Positions 12,701 through 24,333 of a stretch of DNA of 64,000 nt are shown in pieces. This stretch comes from Nematostella vectensis (Eukaryota; Cnidaria; Anthozoa; Actiniaria; Edwardsiidae). Position numbers and translations under genes: made by a program. The notes beneath the pieces were generated by a model. It did not search any database. It was not told the DNA's origin and saw nothing but the letters and a program-made list of their open reading frames with translations. Each line of letters starts with the position of its first letter. Position 1 is the stretch's first letter. The DNA lies in contig NC_064046.1 of assembly GCF_932526225.1 (NCBI RefSeq), forward strand, positions 4,823,306-4,887,305, given 5' to 3'.

Positions 12701-15700
12701 CAGTGTCCCTAAGTTAGTGGATAGGGCAGTGCTCCTAAGTTAGTGGATAAGGCAGTGTTCCTAAGTTAGTGGATAGGCCAGTGTGCCTAAGTTAGTGGAT
12801 AAGGCGGTGCTCCTAAGTTAGTGGATAAGGCGGTGCTCCTAAGTTAGTGGATAGGGCAGTGTGCCTGAGTTAGTGGATAGGGCAGTGTGCCTGAGTTATT
12901 GGATAGGGCAGTGTTCCTAAGTTAGTGGATAAGGCAGTGTTCCTAAGTTAGTGGATAGGGCAGTGCTCCTAAGTTAGTGGATAAGGTGGTGCTCCTAAGT
13001 TAGTGGATAAGAAAGTGTTCCTAAGTTAGTGGATAGGCCAGTGTGCCTAAGTTAGTGGATAAGGCGGTGCTCCTAAGTTAGTGGATAAGGCGGTGCTCCT
13101 AAGTTAGTGGATAGGGCAGTGTGCCTGAGTTAGTGGATAGGGCAGTGTGCCTGAGTTATTGGATAGGGCAGTGTTCCTAAGTTAGTGGATAAGGCAGTGT
13201 TCCTAAGTCAGTGGATAGGGCAGTGTGCCTGAGTTAGTGGATAGGGCAGTGCTCCTAAGTTAGTGGATAAGGCAGTGTTCCTAAGTTAGTGGATAGGCCA
13301 GTGTGCCTGAGTTAGTGGATAGGGCAGTGTGCCTGAGTTAGTGGATAGGGCGGTGCTCCTAAGTTAGTGGATAGGGCAGTGTGCCTGAGTTAGTGGATAG
13401 GGCAGTGTGCCTGAGTTATTGGATAGGGCAGTGTTCCTAAGTTAGTGGATAAGGCAGTGTTCCTAAGTTAGTGGATAGGGCAGTGTGCCTGAGTTAGTGG
13501 ATAGGGCAGTGTGCCTGAGTTAGTGGATAGGGCAGTGTGCCTGAGTTAGTGGATAAGGCAGTGTGCCTGAGTTAGTGGATAGGGCAGTGCTCCTAAGTTA
13601 GTGGATAGGGCAGTGTGCCTGAGTTATTGGATAGGGCAGTGTCCCTAAGTTAGTGGATAAGGCAGTGTTCCTAAGTTAGTGGATAGGGCAGTGCTCCTAA
13701 GTTAGTGGATAGGCCAGTGTTCCTAAGTTAGTGGATAGGGCAGTGTCCCTAAGTTAGTGGATAGGGCAGTGTGCCTGAGTTAGTGGATAGGGCAGTGTGC
13801 CTGAGTTAGTGGATAAGGCAGTGTGCCTGAGTTAGTGGATAGGGCAGTGCTCCTAAGTTAGTGGATAGGGCAGTGTGCCTGAGTTATTGGATAGGGCAGT
13901 GTTCCTAAGTTAGTGGATAAGGCAGTGTTCCTAAGTTAGTGGATAGGGCAGTGCTCCTAAGTTAGTGGATAGGGCAGTGTTCCTAAGTTAGTGGATAGGG
14001 CAGTGTGCCTGAGTTAGTGGATAGGGCAGTGTGCCTGAGTTAGTGGATAGGGCAGTGTGCCTGAGTTAGTGGATAGGGCAGTGTTCCTAAGTTAGTGGAT
14101 AGGGCAGTGTCCCTAAGTTAGTGGATAGGGCAGTGTCCCTAAGTTAGTGGATAGGCCAGTGTTCCTAAGTTAGTGGATAGGCCAGTGTTCCTAAGTTAGT
14201 GGATAGGGCAGTGTCCCTAAGTTAGTGGATAGGGCAGTGTGCCTGAGTTAGTGGATAGGGCAGTGTGCCTGAGTTAGTGGATAAGGCAGTGTTCCTAATT
14301 TAGTGGATAGGGCACTGTTCCTAAGTTAGTGGATAAGGCAGTGTTCCTAAGTTAGTGGATAGGGCAGTGTTCCTAAGTTAGTGGAAAGGGCAGTGTGCCT
14401 GAGTTAGTGGATAAGGCAGTGTTCCTAATTTAGTGGATAGGGCAGTGTTCCTAAGTTAGTGGATAAGGCAGTGTTCCTAAGTTAGTGGATAGGGCAGTGT
14501 TCCTAAGTTAGTGGAAAGGGCAGTGTGCCTGAGTTAGTGGATAAGGCAGTGTTCCTAAGTTAGTGGATAGGGCACTGTTCCTAAGTTAGTGGATAGGCCA
14601 GTGTGCCTAAGTTAGTGGATAAGGCGGTGCTCCTAAGTTAGTGGATAGGGCAGTGTTCCTAAGTTAGTGGATAGGGCAGTGTTCCTAAGTTAGTGAATAG
14701 GGCAGTGTGCCTGAGTTAGTAGATAGGGCAGTGTGCCTGAGTTAGTGGATAGGGCAGTGTCCCTAAGTTAGTGGAAAGGGCAGTGTGCCTAAGTTAGTGG
14801 ATAGGGCAGTGTCCCTAAGTTAGTGGAAAGGGCAGTGTGCCTAAGTTAGTGGATAGGGCAGTGTTCCTAAGTTAGTGGATAGGGCAGTGTCCCTAAGTTA
14901 GTGGATAGGGCAGTGTTCCTAAGTTAGTGGATAGGGCAGTGTTCCTAAGTTAGTGGATAGGGCAGTGTCCCTAAGTTAGTGGAAAGGGCAGTGTGCCTAA
15001 GTTAGTGGATAGGGCAGTGTCCCTAAGTTAGTGGAAAGGGCAGTGTGCCTAAGTTAGTGGATAGGGCAGTGTTCCTAAGTTAGTGGATAGGGCAGTGTTC
15101 CTAAGTTAGTGGATAGGGCAGTGTTCCTAAGTTAGTGGATAGGGCAGTGTCCCTAAGTTAGTGGAAAGGGCAGTGTGCCTAAGTTAGTGGATAGGGCAGT
15201 GTCCCTAAGTTAGTGGAAAGGGCAGTGTGCCTAAGTTAGTGGATAGGGTAGTGTTCCTAAGTTAGTGGATAGGGCAGTGTGCCTGAGTTAGTGGATAGGG
15301 CAGTGCTCCTAAGTTAGTGGATAGGGCAGTGTTCCTAAGTTAGTGGATAGGGCAGTGTTCCTAAGTTAGTGGATAAGGCAGTGTTCCTAAGTTAGTGGAT
15401 AGGGCAGTGTTTCTAAGTTAGTGGATAGGGCAGTGTCCCTAAGTTAGTGGCTAGGGCAGTGTTCCTAAGTTAGTGGATAGGGCAGTGTTCCTAAGTTAGT
15501 GGATAGGGCAGTGTTCCTAAGTTAGTGGATAAGGCAGTGTTCCTAAGTTAGTGGATAGGGCAGTGTCCCTAAGCTAGTGGATAGGGCAGTGTTCCTAAGT
15601 TAGTGGATAAGGCAGTGTGCCTGAGTTAGTGGATAGGGCAGGACAAGGGAATTGTTAATGAGCTAGGAGTGAGGGAGTGGTTTTCAAGGGTTGGATGCCC

Positions 15701-18700
15701 CCGGTATGTTGTTGTTGGTAATGCATGAAGCACATGGTTGCTTCCGTAGCTATGTATAGTGTGTAGGGAAGCACCATGAACTAGAGTTCAAGATAAGGCA
15801 TGGGCTGGAGTTACATGAAGTGAAGCTGTACTAGCAGAGGGTTCTTACAGGACTGAGGTCATTGGTAGGGAAACATCCACATGGGGCTAGAGGGCATGGT
15901 ATTAGCTTGTATTAGGTAAAAGAAGTAAAGCTGTGCAAGAAGGGGCCTTTACTTGGCTATTTGTGTGGTTACACCCAAAGGCTAACAAGTCTGATAAATG
16001 GGGATATACTGTATATTATCTGGGATGGGCGCATGGGCGGGGTAATACCATACACTTGGACTTATAATTTAAGGAGTAATCAGGGGGTTAAGGGCTTGTT
16101 AATCTATAGTTATTAAGGATATTATTACTTTTCCTGACTTCACAAGGGCAGCACATTGAGCTTCTGCTTCACATGGAGCCTGAGAAAGAAATCACTGTTC
16201 TTTCAGAATAAGCATTTAACACAGCAAAGTTGATCAATTCCAACTAATTTCTTTCTCGATTCTCTTACACCTACAGTACCTACTGGCATTTATCTTTCAA
16301 CCTATTCGCTGCCCCATGAATAAGCTAAGTTTACAAATGGATACATACGGTATAACTAGAAAAACTACAGGCAAGCTGTAGAATAACTAGGTGGTCTGCA
16401 TAGGCACTGTGGTTTAAATGCTATGCCTTACACCTTGTAAAAACAGAGTAGTTCGCTTATATTTCAAGCGTTAAGCATGAGCTCTGACAAAGGGCTAACA
16501 CTTGAAATACAGTTCCAAAACTTAAAAAAGAAACATAGGTATATATTTTGCCATCAGAATGCAGGGTCATTACTGGTGAATTAAGTAAATGGGAGGTTGT
16601 CATCAACTGTTTTAGTGACCTTTCCCTAAACAAGCTATCTTGCATCAGGACTTACCTCAACGTATGGTATTCCCATAAGCTTAAGCAACTGTTTGCATTC
16701 TTCATTGTGTTCCTTTGTCACACGAACCTGCAAGAACAATGAAAAAAGTCAATAGAAATTATTTGGCATTCCATACTTGTATCTGAGAAATACTGTACAT
16801 TAGTTACTTGTAAAAAATATTATATGGAAAAGTAATAGAATCCTTTCTAATGAGCCCCCCTACCCAGGCCCGTACCCAGGGAGGGATGCAGGGGGTGCGA
16901 ACACACACACACACACACAATGGCCGAAGGTCCACTTTCGGTTCTCAATAGACATGCTTTTTGTAGACATAACTATAAAGCATGAGCTAGATCACTCTGG
17001 TATGTAGCCAAATCTGACAATGAATGTCCCGGGGAGATACTGCAAAGGCATAAAAAAATCCCTCTTTGTTCTTTAGGGGGTGGCTTCATAATCTGAAGCC
17101 AATACTGTAGGTATTAAACTGCATTCCATCTATTAGGTAGTCTAAATGAATGTTGTTGTCACTGTCGTGTTTTTCTTATCATTATTATGATATTCAGTTA
17201 TCAAACAGTAACTCTACTTGATTATAGAAGCTTACCAGTCTCCTGGAGAACTTGTCAATATTTTCAGTGTCACCCGCTTCCTCTGCCTTTGACAAGGCCT
17301 TCTGCGCCTCCTCTCTTCTTTCTGTTCTCTTCGCAAGCTACGTAAGGGAAAATGATATGCTTAAGCAGCTTTGATCTAACTTGATTAACTTTAGCCATTC
17401 TTCACTTTAGGGCTTACACAAAACAAAAGTAAACCAGGTTGACAACAGTTTTGTAGATGCAGAATTTCCAATAACGAATTACCTCTCCAGATTTCAGCTG
17501 AGGTGGTTTGCCATCAAAGACATACCTGGAAATAGACAAATTTAACACAATAGACAAATTCGACCACTATTAAAAAAACACACACTAAACAGGGGTAGTA
17601 TAGAAACCCTTGATAATGTAACATACACTGGTTTAATGCCATTTTCCACCATCCGTATTGTTCGGTAAAACAAACCCATCAAATGACTGAAAAATAAAAC
17701 ACATTCATCAAATGATGGTGGGTTTAATGTCATCATATGTAACACTCATCATCATGTGACCTTCAACATGAAAAGACCATTATTGAAGACTGTGTTTTGG
17801 TGGAAATCAATCAAACCATTACCAAAGAGTATTCCCAGAGTACATAGGGAGTTCACACATTGTTTAATGTGCAAAGTTCAAATGGCTCTTGATCTTTGCT
17901 TTGTTGTTAATTTGTATTTTTACATGTGTAGTTTGAATCTTTTGTATTTTTAAGCCTGGTGCTTCTGGTGTTCTCTCATTGCTTAAAAGTCTAAGCTGAA
18001 AGCACCAGGTCAATCCAAAAAGCTGACAGCAGATATATTCGAACTAAGAAATATACTCCATCTGTAGGGAACTATCTCCATACGCAATAAAGCATATTTT
18101 CTTTTATCAGTGTTTTATAAAGAAAAAAGAAAAGACATCACCATTCAAACTACCAAGTAATGCCGGAAGACTGCAAAGGATGCATGTCACTATGATGTTG
18201 GTTTAATTGACATCCCCCAAAACATGCTTTAAACGAGTTGTCCTTTTTATGTCAGCGGTGGCTGAGTATTACTGCAATGTCAAATATTACAAACCCTTGT
18301 CAATAATTTCCAACCACTAAAATAGCTTTCTAGCTTCTGCACTCAAACGAATGGAATTACATCTGGTGCTTTTTGATTGGTCAGGGTCTTGAGAAGAGGT
18401 GGCGTTATTGGAAACCATTCTAGTGTTGGCCAATAAAAACACTTCAAGGATTTAGAATGACAGAAGCCAAAAGGCAATAGGCCATTCCAGCTATAAGTAT
18501 GCGCGCACACTCACCACGGGAACAAACCTCAACTACCGGCATGCAGCTGGTTCTTCGTTTAATGTAAGCTTAAAAAAGGGTGTACAGCATTCCGGTAGTG
18601 GAGGTAAGTTTCTATGGTAATGCGGGCACAAACAAATTGTCAGAGAGAGTTCACAGAATAATGAAAACAGTAATATCAATGGCAATAAGGCAATCATGTG

Positions 18701-19037
18701 CAGCCAAGTCATTAAATGATGGTAAATTTAAAGCCTATAAATATGTATATATGATGAGCTCTTACAAACTTACCTAGTTGTCTCTCCAGCTTCGTTTGTC
18801 AGCTGGCTGCCATCACTTCTGACAGCGATTAGAAACTGGTAAATACTCATCGAAGCATCGATCGCGATTTTCCGACCTGTTATGAGAACCAGCTCGTCAC
18901 CGACATACTTAACCAATCACCCCCTTCGACAACTTTGAACTACTGCTTTACTTACCGAAATAGTTCTTTATTTCATTTTCTTTTATTCCTGAGGGAGCAA
19001 TGTCACCCAGTAATTTCGCAAGCCCCTGAATTCCCAT
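6737..19037 (-). CDS. FEN1: Flap endonuclease 1, 15 exons, complete
   Basis: Structure-specific 5' nuclease that removes 5' flaps during Okazaki-fragment maturation and long-patch base excision repair in the nucleus. Exons: 18956-19037, 18774-18876, 17627-17686, 17483-17525, 17236-17337, 16656-16727, 16129-16179, 10868-10953, 10549-10615, 10000-10051, 9041-9120, 8688-8720, 8424-8477, 7840-8019, 6737-6805. Every junction is GT-AG and phases sum to 377 codons plus TAA; human FEN1 is 380 aa. It starts [10 protein letters not shown], with the catalytic N-terminal Gly directly after Met. Catalytic acidic residues D34, D86, E158, E160, D179, D181 and D233 are all present. The PCNA-binding box QGRLDSFF is at 337-344, followed by a basic tail ending KFKRPK. 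The exon-7 donor (GTAATA) is weak. Introns hold a 26-bp array of 4.6 kb, a 100-bp array and a MITE. Nothing suggests inactivation. Confidence 0.97.
6895..7785. repeat. Minisatellite of about 100 bp in the last FEN1 intron
   Basis: Roughly nine diverged units built around gtgccagcgtgtcatatagc, a gagttatatcgtg-like stretch and agcgtgtcgtgcat. The unit boundary at 7384 recurs about 100 bp later, and some units contain a duplicated gcatctagaag segment. The array separates FEN1 exons 14 and 15. Open frames crossing it on both strands reflect repetition, not genes. Confidence 0.85.
8066..8330. repeat. Degenerate short repeat in FEN1 intron 13
   Basis: Imperfect units of about 24 bp variously reading ccgaagatcaccgagtcat or accgaccaaatgccgaa. 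A frame of 88 codons runs through on the plus strand ([18 protein letters not shown]-like), but it lies in an intron and looks like a by-product of the repeat. Confidence 0.55.
8755..8815. repeat. AT-rich simple sequence (aataa/aaat)
   Basis: Short low-complexity run of tatata followed by aaataaatgaa and aataaataaat units within FEN1 intron 11. Confidence 0.7.
9486..9780. mobile_element. MITE with long terminal inverted repeats in FEN1 intron 10
   Basis: About 295 bp, beginning ttactgtcgaatccgttgta and ending with the inverse tacaacggatccgacagtaa. Inverted similarity continues inward for about 100 bp, including ttctgttccgtcagt against tgactggcggaacagaa and the gccaatcaga/tctgattggc pair. The interior is short and non-coding. 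A piece of the same tgactggcggaacagaa sequence appears at 24606-24630. Confidence 0.75.
11017..15633. repeat. 4.6-kb minisatellite, 26-bp unit, about 178 copies, in FEN1 intron 7
   Basis: The unit is cctaagttagtggatagggc followed by agtgtt. Variants are limited to a few positions: gggcag, aggcag, ggccag or aggcgg; tgtccct, tgttcct, tgtgcct or tgctcct; aagtta or gagtta. The array fills about 90 percent of the 5.2-kb intron. Stops occur in every frame, so no open frame spans it. A rare variant, gagttattgg, recurs at 12633, 12893, 13153 and 13413, exactly 260 bp apart, and at 13621 and 13881. That marks a ten-unit higher-order repeat. Confidence 0.97.
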
Positions 19038-19326
19038 TATGTGGAAAAGAAATAGTCCTTTCTACACAATTTACGCGCCAAAACAATATTTCCGAGCCCA
19101 CAAGCTGACCTCAGCGGAATTTATCTAGAGCCCAGTCTCCCGGGCACAGGTAACCGAAATGCCTTTTTTAATTTTTTTTAATGTTTCCAGATCCGAAGCT
19201 TGTTTTGCTCGGAAAAGCCAACAAGCGCTAAGTTTTCTTTAAAACCCATATATCCAAGTAGTTTTAGCTATACTGCTCCCAATTATAGGGAAACAACACC
19301 CAATTTCTTCCAAATATTGACGTCCT

Positions 19327-19460
19327 GGGGCCGGTTCCTAGAAGGCCAGATAAGAGCTGTAGATAAATGCTTATCCAACGGATAAATCCTGAACAAATCC
19401 TATACAACAGATAACTTTTGTCCGTGGATAACTTTATCCAGCCTTTCAGGAACCGGCCCC
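19327..19460. mobile_element. Short TIR element upstream of FEN1
   Basis: Ends are ggggccggttcctagaagg and its inverse cctttcaggaaccggcccc, about 134 bp apart. The interior contains further inverted pieces such as ggataa and ttatcc. It lies about 290 bp upstream of the FEN1 ATG and so may sit in or beside its promoter. No coding capacity. Confidence 0.75.
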
Positions 19461-19556
19461 TGAACCGTGTGCGTAGCACATGGACAACAACAAGGACGTC
19501 AACAAAGATTTGCCGTCAATTCCAATAAACAATAAGAAAAAAAAAGTCAATCCTCC

Positions 19557-20361
19557 AGGATTAGGTTATTCTTAGGTTATTCCTAGGTATTCCTAGGTTA
19601 TTCCTAGAGGTTATTCTTAGGTTATTCCTAGGTATTACTAGGTTATTCCTAGAGGTTATTCTTAGGTTATTCCTAGGTATTACTAGGTTATTCCTAGAGG
19701 TTAGTCTTTTTCCTTAGGTTATTCCTAGAGGTTAGTCTTAGGTTATTCCTAGGTATTCCTAGGTGATTCCTAGAGGTTATTCTTAGGTTATTCCTAGGTA
19801 TTCCTAGGTTATTCCTAGAGGTTATTCTTAGGTTATTCCTAGGTATTACTAGGTTATTCCTGGAGGTTGTTCCTAGGTATTCCTAGGTTATTCCTAGAGG
19901 TTATTCTTAGGTTATTCCTAGGTATTACTAGGTTATTCCTAGAGGTTAGTCTTAGGTTATTCCTAGGTATTCCTAGGTTATTCCTAGAGGTTATTCTTAG
20001 GTTATTCCTAGGTATTCCTAGGTGATTTCTAGAGGTTATTCTTAGGTTATTCCTAGGTATTCCTAGGTTATTCCTAGAGGTTAGTCTTAGGTTATTCCTA
20101 GGTTATTCCTGGAGGTTATTCTTAGGTTATTCCTAGGTATTCCTAGGTTATTCCTTGAGGTTAGTCATAGGTTATTCCTAGGTATTACTAGGTTATTCCT
20201 AGAGGTTATTCTTAGGTTATTCCTAGGTATTCCTAGAGGTTAGTCTTAGGTTATTCCTAGGTATTCCTAGGTTATTCCTAGAGGTTAGTCTTAGGTTATT
20301 CCTATGTATTACTAGGTTATTCCTAGAGGTTAGTCTTAGGTTATTCCTAGGTATTACTAGG
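19557..20361. repeat. Minisatellite of ttattcctagg units upstream of FEN1
   Basis: About 800 bp of nested repeats. Subunits ggttattccta and ggtattccta combine into a unit of about 45 bp that ends ttattcctagagg. The LINE is inserted in the last unit. Confidence 0.92.
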
Positions 20362-21197
20362 GGTGCTTAGGGTGACTACTCCCCACGGCTCTGGTCACCT
20401 AATTCCTGTATAACTACCTTCACGTGGTGCACCTGTCTTAGACAAAATGTCATACCAGGGACCGAACCAGGGACGGTATATTCCCTTCTGGGCAGATGGA
20501 GCCTGTTAGCCTTGGTAGGCAATCCATCTAGGGATTTGCTCACCCGAGTCACAGAAAAGACTGCTATGGCGGATCAGGCAGAAGATGCCCACTTTGGGTT
20601 AAATGGCTGAGAAGGCGTTGCAGCAAGGCACCGGGAATGCTTAGGGCGTGACAGAGCACTAAAGACGTCCCGGCCATCACACTGCGGCCAAGGAGGTCAC
20701 CAGCCGTGACGACTCTTCGTACCACTGGATTCTGGCTTCTGCGGCAGAGAGAGTGGGATTGCCCCTGTGCAACGGCTTTTCCACTATAATATCTTTCTCG
20801 CACAGGTTTCGTTGTACTTTCATCTTATTATCTTTCTTCATCTTACTTCTTCAATAAGCCCTACGGCGATGGGGGATTGGCGAAAGCAACAGGTGGAGGT
20901 GAACACTGGGAGTTGTAGTCAAAAACCTGCACGTAGGCGGCCATGGACAGATGGTCGTTCTTTTTCTGTACCCAGGGCAGCAGACAAGTTCGGCAGCATC
21001 CATGGCGACTGAGCAGCCCTCTTCAGGACAGCACTGCTCACCCTAGTGAGGGAGGGACCTAGAAAAGGTGGTCTAAACATTGCCTGCCCTACTGCATCTG
21101 GCCAGCAAGCCGCGGCTGGCAGATCATCCATCTATGCGGTTGAAGCGATAGAAGAAAAAATAAACTACTCTTAGGAGCATGGAATGTCCGTACCCTT

Positions 21198-22037
21198 ATG
21201 GACAGAGGAATCATAAGACCCCAAAGGAGAACAGCTCTAGTTGCCAAAGAACTAGCACGCTACAACATCGACATCGCAGCTTTGAGCGAGACCCGCCTCG
21301 CCGATGAAGGTTCTCTTACAGAACAGACCAGCGGTTACACTTTCTTTTGGAAAGGGAAGGCCGCACACGAAGACAGGATCCACGGGGTTGGACTGGCTAT
21401 TAGGACAAGTCTACTGAAAGAACTTCCAGACTTACCTACAGGTGTCAATGAAAGGCTGATGAAGTTACGTCTACCTCTCTGTTACAAGCGCTATGCAACA
21501 ATCATCAGCGCATATGCTCCCACCCTCACGAGCCCAGAGGAGACAATCGAGCAGTTTTATGACGACCTCAGTTCCATCCTGAGCTCTGTTCCCGCCGGTG
21601 ATAAGATCATCCTGCTCGGAGACTTAAACGCCCGAGTTGGTCGGGACTACGAACGATGGGATGGAGTGCTAGGAAGACACGGCGTTGGCAAGATGAATAA
21701 CAACGGCCTCCTACTGTTAAGCAAGTGTGCGGAGTACGATCTGGTCATCACCAACACTGTGTTCAGAATGGCAGACAAGTTCAAGACGACCTGGATGCAT
21801 CCAAGATCAAAACAGTGGAATCTCATAGACTTTGTTATCGTCCGCCAGCGTGACATCCAGGATGTCCACGTCACCAGAGCCATGCGCATGCGCAGATCAC
21901 CGCCTAGTCCGCTGCACTCTGAAACTTCACATTGCGCCACGTCACCCAAAGCGTCCAAAGCTTGTGCGCACGCCCTTCAACACAGCCAGACTCCAACAGC
22001 CTTCCTACCTACAGAAGTTCCAGAACAGCCTGAATGA
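21198..22037 (+). CDS. LINE apurinic-type endonuclease domain (frame broken near 21890)
   Basis: Encodes the target-nicking endonuclease of the LINE. The same frame is open upstream of the ATG and contains WNVRTL, so the domain really begins near 21160. Recognisable motifs are ALSETRL (metal-binding Glu), SAYAPT, LLGDLNARVG, TNTVF and WMHPRSKQWNLIDFVI. These are the ordered motifs of exonuclease-III-like enzymes. After about codon 230 the frame loses similarity, and the matching continuation ADHRLVRCTLKLHI appears in the +1 frame. The change falls in the repeated atgcgcatgcgc near 21885, suggesting a small slippage indel. Codons beyond that point are not expected to be part of the original protein. 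Confidence 0.85.
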   Translation: MDRGIIRPQRRTALVAKELARYNIDIAALSETRLADEGSLTEQTSGYTFFWKGKAAHEDRIHGVGLAIRTSLLKELPDLPTGVNERLMKLRLPLCYKRYATIISAYAPTLTSPEETIEQFYDDLSSILSSVPAGDKIILLGDLNARVGRDYERWDGVLGRHGVGKMNNNGLLLLSKCAEYDLVITNTVFRMADKFKTTWMHPRSKQWNLIDFVIVRQRDIQDVHVTRAMRMRRSPPSPLHSETSHCATSPKASKACAHALQHSQTPTAFLPTEVPEQPE

Positions 22038-24333
22038 GAAGCTGACTGCAAACGGGCCTTTGTCTGGAGATCCAAAGGAGAAGTGGAACCAGTTCAGAGA
22101 TGTAGTCACCGAGACAGCAAAGACAGCTCTTGGCCCAAAGACGCGGAAACACCAGGATTGGTTCGACGAGAACAACGAAGCAATTGAAAATCTACTTGCC
22201 AGAAAGAACAAGGCATTCATGGAATGGCAAAACGATCCGAGCTCCGCTGCAAAGAAAGACAGATTTAAGTCCTTACAGTACTTGGCTCAGCAGGAAATAA
22301 GAACGATGCGTGACCAGTGGTGGGAGAAGAAGGCCGAAGAGATTCAAGGCTTTGCAGACTCTAACAACTCGAAACATTTCTTTAGCTCCCTCAAAACAGT
22401 CTACGGTCCATCGAAATCTGGTTCCGCTCCCTTGCTGTCAGCAGACGGAGCCACGCTCATCAAGGACAAAACTGCAATCAACATGAGGTGGAGGGAACAC
22501 TTTAGTCAACTTCTCAATCGCCCGTCGTCAGTAGACCAGTCTGCACTTGACCAAATCCCTCAACAGCTACTAATCGAGGAACTCAGCGATCCCCCATCCA
22601 TGGAGGAACTCACGAAGGCCATCAAGCAAATGTCATCTGGGAAAGCTGCAGGCAAGGACGGTATACCAGCGGAGGTATACAAGGCCCTTAGCGATGAGGC
22701 CCTGCACGCTTTTCACAGCGTCCTGATCAGCATCTGGGACGAGGAAGTAATGCCTGCCGACCTACGTGATGCATCAATAGTCGCCCTGTACATGAACAAA
22801 GGCACTCGCACAGTGTGCGAAAATCACAGGGGTATATCCCTTCTCACAATCGCCGGAAAAATCCTCGCCCGCATCATGCTGAACAGGCTGATTCCATCCG
22901 TTGCAGAGAAAAACCTCCCAGAGTCACTGTGCGGCTTCCGCCCTGGTAGATGCACAGTTGACATGGTATTTACAGTAAGACAGATCCAGGAGAAGTGCCT
23001 TGAGCAGAATATGAACCTCTACGCAGTCTTCATCGACCTCACCAAAGCTTTCGACACCGTCAACCGCGAAGCATTGTGGATTATCCTCAGTAAGCTTGGA
23101 TGCCCTGCAAAGTTTACAACCTTGATTAGGCTGTTCCACGACGACATGACGGGTGAAGTCCTGTCCGATGGTGAGCCCTCTGAGAGCTTCAGTATCTCCA
23201 ACGGTGTGAAACAAGGCTGTGTGCTTGCTCCAGTGTTGTTCAATCTCTTCTTCACCCAGGTACTGCTTCACGCTGTGCGAGACCTTGACCTTGGTGTCTA
23301 CATCAGGTACCGGCTGGACGGCTCACTGTTTGACCTGCGACGTCTTACGGCCAAGACAAAGACCATGGAAAGGCTTATACTTGATGCCCTGTTCGCCGAC
23401 GACTGCGCGCTGATGGCTCACCAGGAGAATCATCTACAGACTATCGTGGACAAGTTCTCTGAAGCATCAAAGTTGTTCGGTCTGAAAATCAGTCTTAGTA
23501 AGACGGAAGTTCTCCTTCAACCCGCACCAGACAGTATCCCCCAGCAGCCATGCATAACCATCGATGGCACACAGCTGAAGAATGTCGACTCATTCGTGTA
23601 CCTGGGCAGCACCATCTCCAACGACAACACACTAGACAAAGAGATTGCGGCCAGGATCCAGAAAGCGAGCCATGCATTGGGAAAACTCCGTACCAAAGTC
23701 TTACAACATCAGGACATTCGCCTGTCAACAAAGCTGAAGGTTTATAATGCTATCGTCCTCCCGTCACTACTATACGGCTGCGAGACTTGGACCCTTTACT
23801 GTAGACATATCAAGAAGCTGGAGCGATTCCACACACGCTCTCTGCGGGCAATCATGCGCATACGCTGGCAGGACCGCATTACAAACCTCGAAGTCCTAGA
23901 CAGAGCTGACACCACAAGCATTGAAGCCAAGATACTCCAAGCCCAGCTTCGTTGGTCTGGCCACGTCATTCGCATGGAGGAGTCAAGAATTCCACGGCAG
24001 GTGTTTTACAGTGAGCTAGCGTCTGGTTACCGCAAGAAGGGTCGCCCAAAGAAGAGGTACAAAGACAACCTCAAATCCAACCTCAAATGGACAAGTCTCC
24101 TACCTCGACAGCTCGAGGCGGCGGCGTCCAATAGAACTTGCTGGCGTGCCCTCACAAGTAATGCGGTGCAGTCCTTTGAGGGTGACCGTCGTAGTCGCCT
24201 TACGGCTGCACGTCACCGGCGTCACCGAGCTGCTTCTGCCTCTGTCCCGACAACTGGCGTCCCATGCCCCATCTGCAACCGCATCTGTGCATCGGACTTT
24301 GGTCTGCGTAGCCACATGCGTGTCCACAAATAA
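21832..24333 (+). CDS. LINE reverse transcriptase with C-terminal C2H2 zinc finger
   Basis: Open frame of 833 codons; the first 20 or so are out-of-frame endonuclease sequence and the real polyprotein resumes near 21889. Reverse transcriptase motifs are in order: GKAAGKDGIPAEVYK, HRGISLL, CGFRPGRCTVDMVF, FIDLTKAFDTVNR, SNGVKQGCVLAPVLF, and the catalytic FADDCALMA near 23395. Then come the YLGST and CETWTL thumb-region motifs. The last 22 residues form a C2H2 finger with two Cys, two His and spacing C-X2-C-X12-H-X3-H. No RNase H domain is seen. The frame is intact, so RT decay is slight. Confidence 0.9.
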   Translation: MLSSASVTSRMSTSPEPCACADHRLVRCTLKLHIAPRHPKRPKLVRTPFNTARLQQPSYLQKFQNSLNEKLTANGPLSGDPKEKWNQFRDVVTETAKTALGPKTRKHQDWFDENNEAIENLLARKNKAFMEWQNDPSSAAKKDRFKSLQYLAQQEIRTMRDQWWEKKAEEIQGFADSNNSKHFFSSLKTVYGPSKSGSAPLLSADGATLIKDKTAINMRWREHFSQLLNRPSSVDQSALDQIPQQLLIEELSDPPSMEELTKAIKQMSSGKAAGKDGIPAEVYKALSDEALHAFHSVLISIWDEEVMPADLRDASIVALYMNKGTRTVCENHRGISLLTIAGKILARIMLNRLIPSVAEKNLPESLCGFRPGRCTVDMVFTVRQIQEKCLEQNMNLYAVFIDLTKAFDTVNREALWIILSKLGCPAKFTTLIRLFHDDMTGEVLSDGEPSESFSISNGVKQGCVLAPVLFNLFFTQVLLHAVRDLDLGVYIRYRLDGSLFDLRRLTAKTKTMERLILDALFADDCALMAHQENHLQTIVDKFSEASKLFGLKISLSKTEVLLQPAPDSIPQQPCITIDGTQLKNVDSFVYLGSTISNDNTLDKEIAARIQKASHALGKLRTKVLQHQDIRLSTKLKVYNAIVLPSLLYGCETWTLYCRHIKKLERFHTRSLRAIMRIRWQDRITNLEVLDRADTTSIEAKILQAQLRWSGHVIRMEESRIPRQVFYSELASGYRKKGRPKKRYKDNLKSNLKWTSLLPRQLEAAASNRTCWRALTSNAVQSFEGDRRSRLTAARHRRHRAASASVPTTGVPCPICNRICASDFGLRSHMRVHK

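Noticed and set aside
21647-21958. Minus-strand frame across the LINE
   Set aside because: Shadow of the endonuclease coding strand; no independent support.
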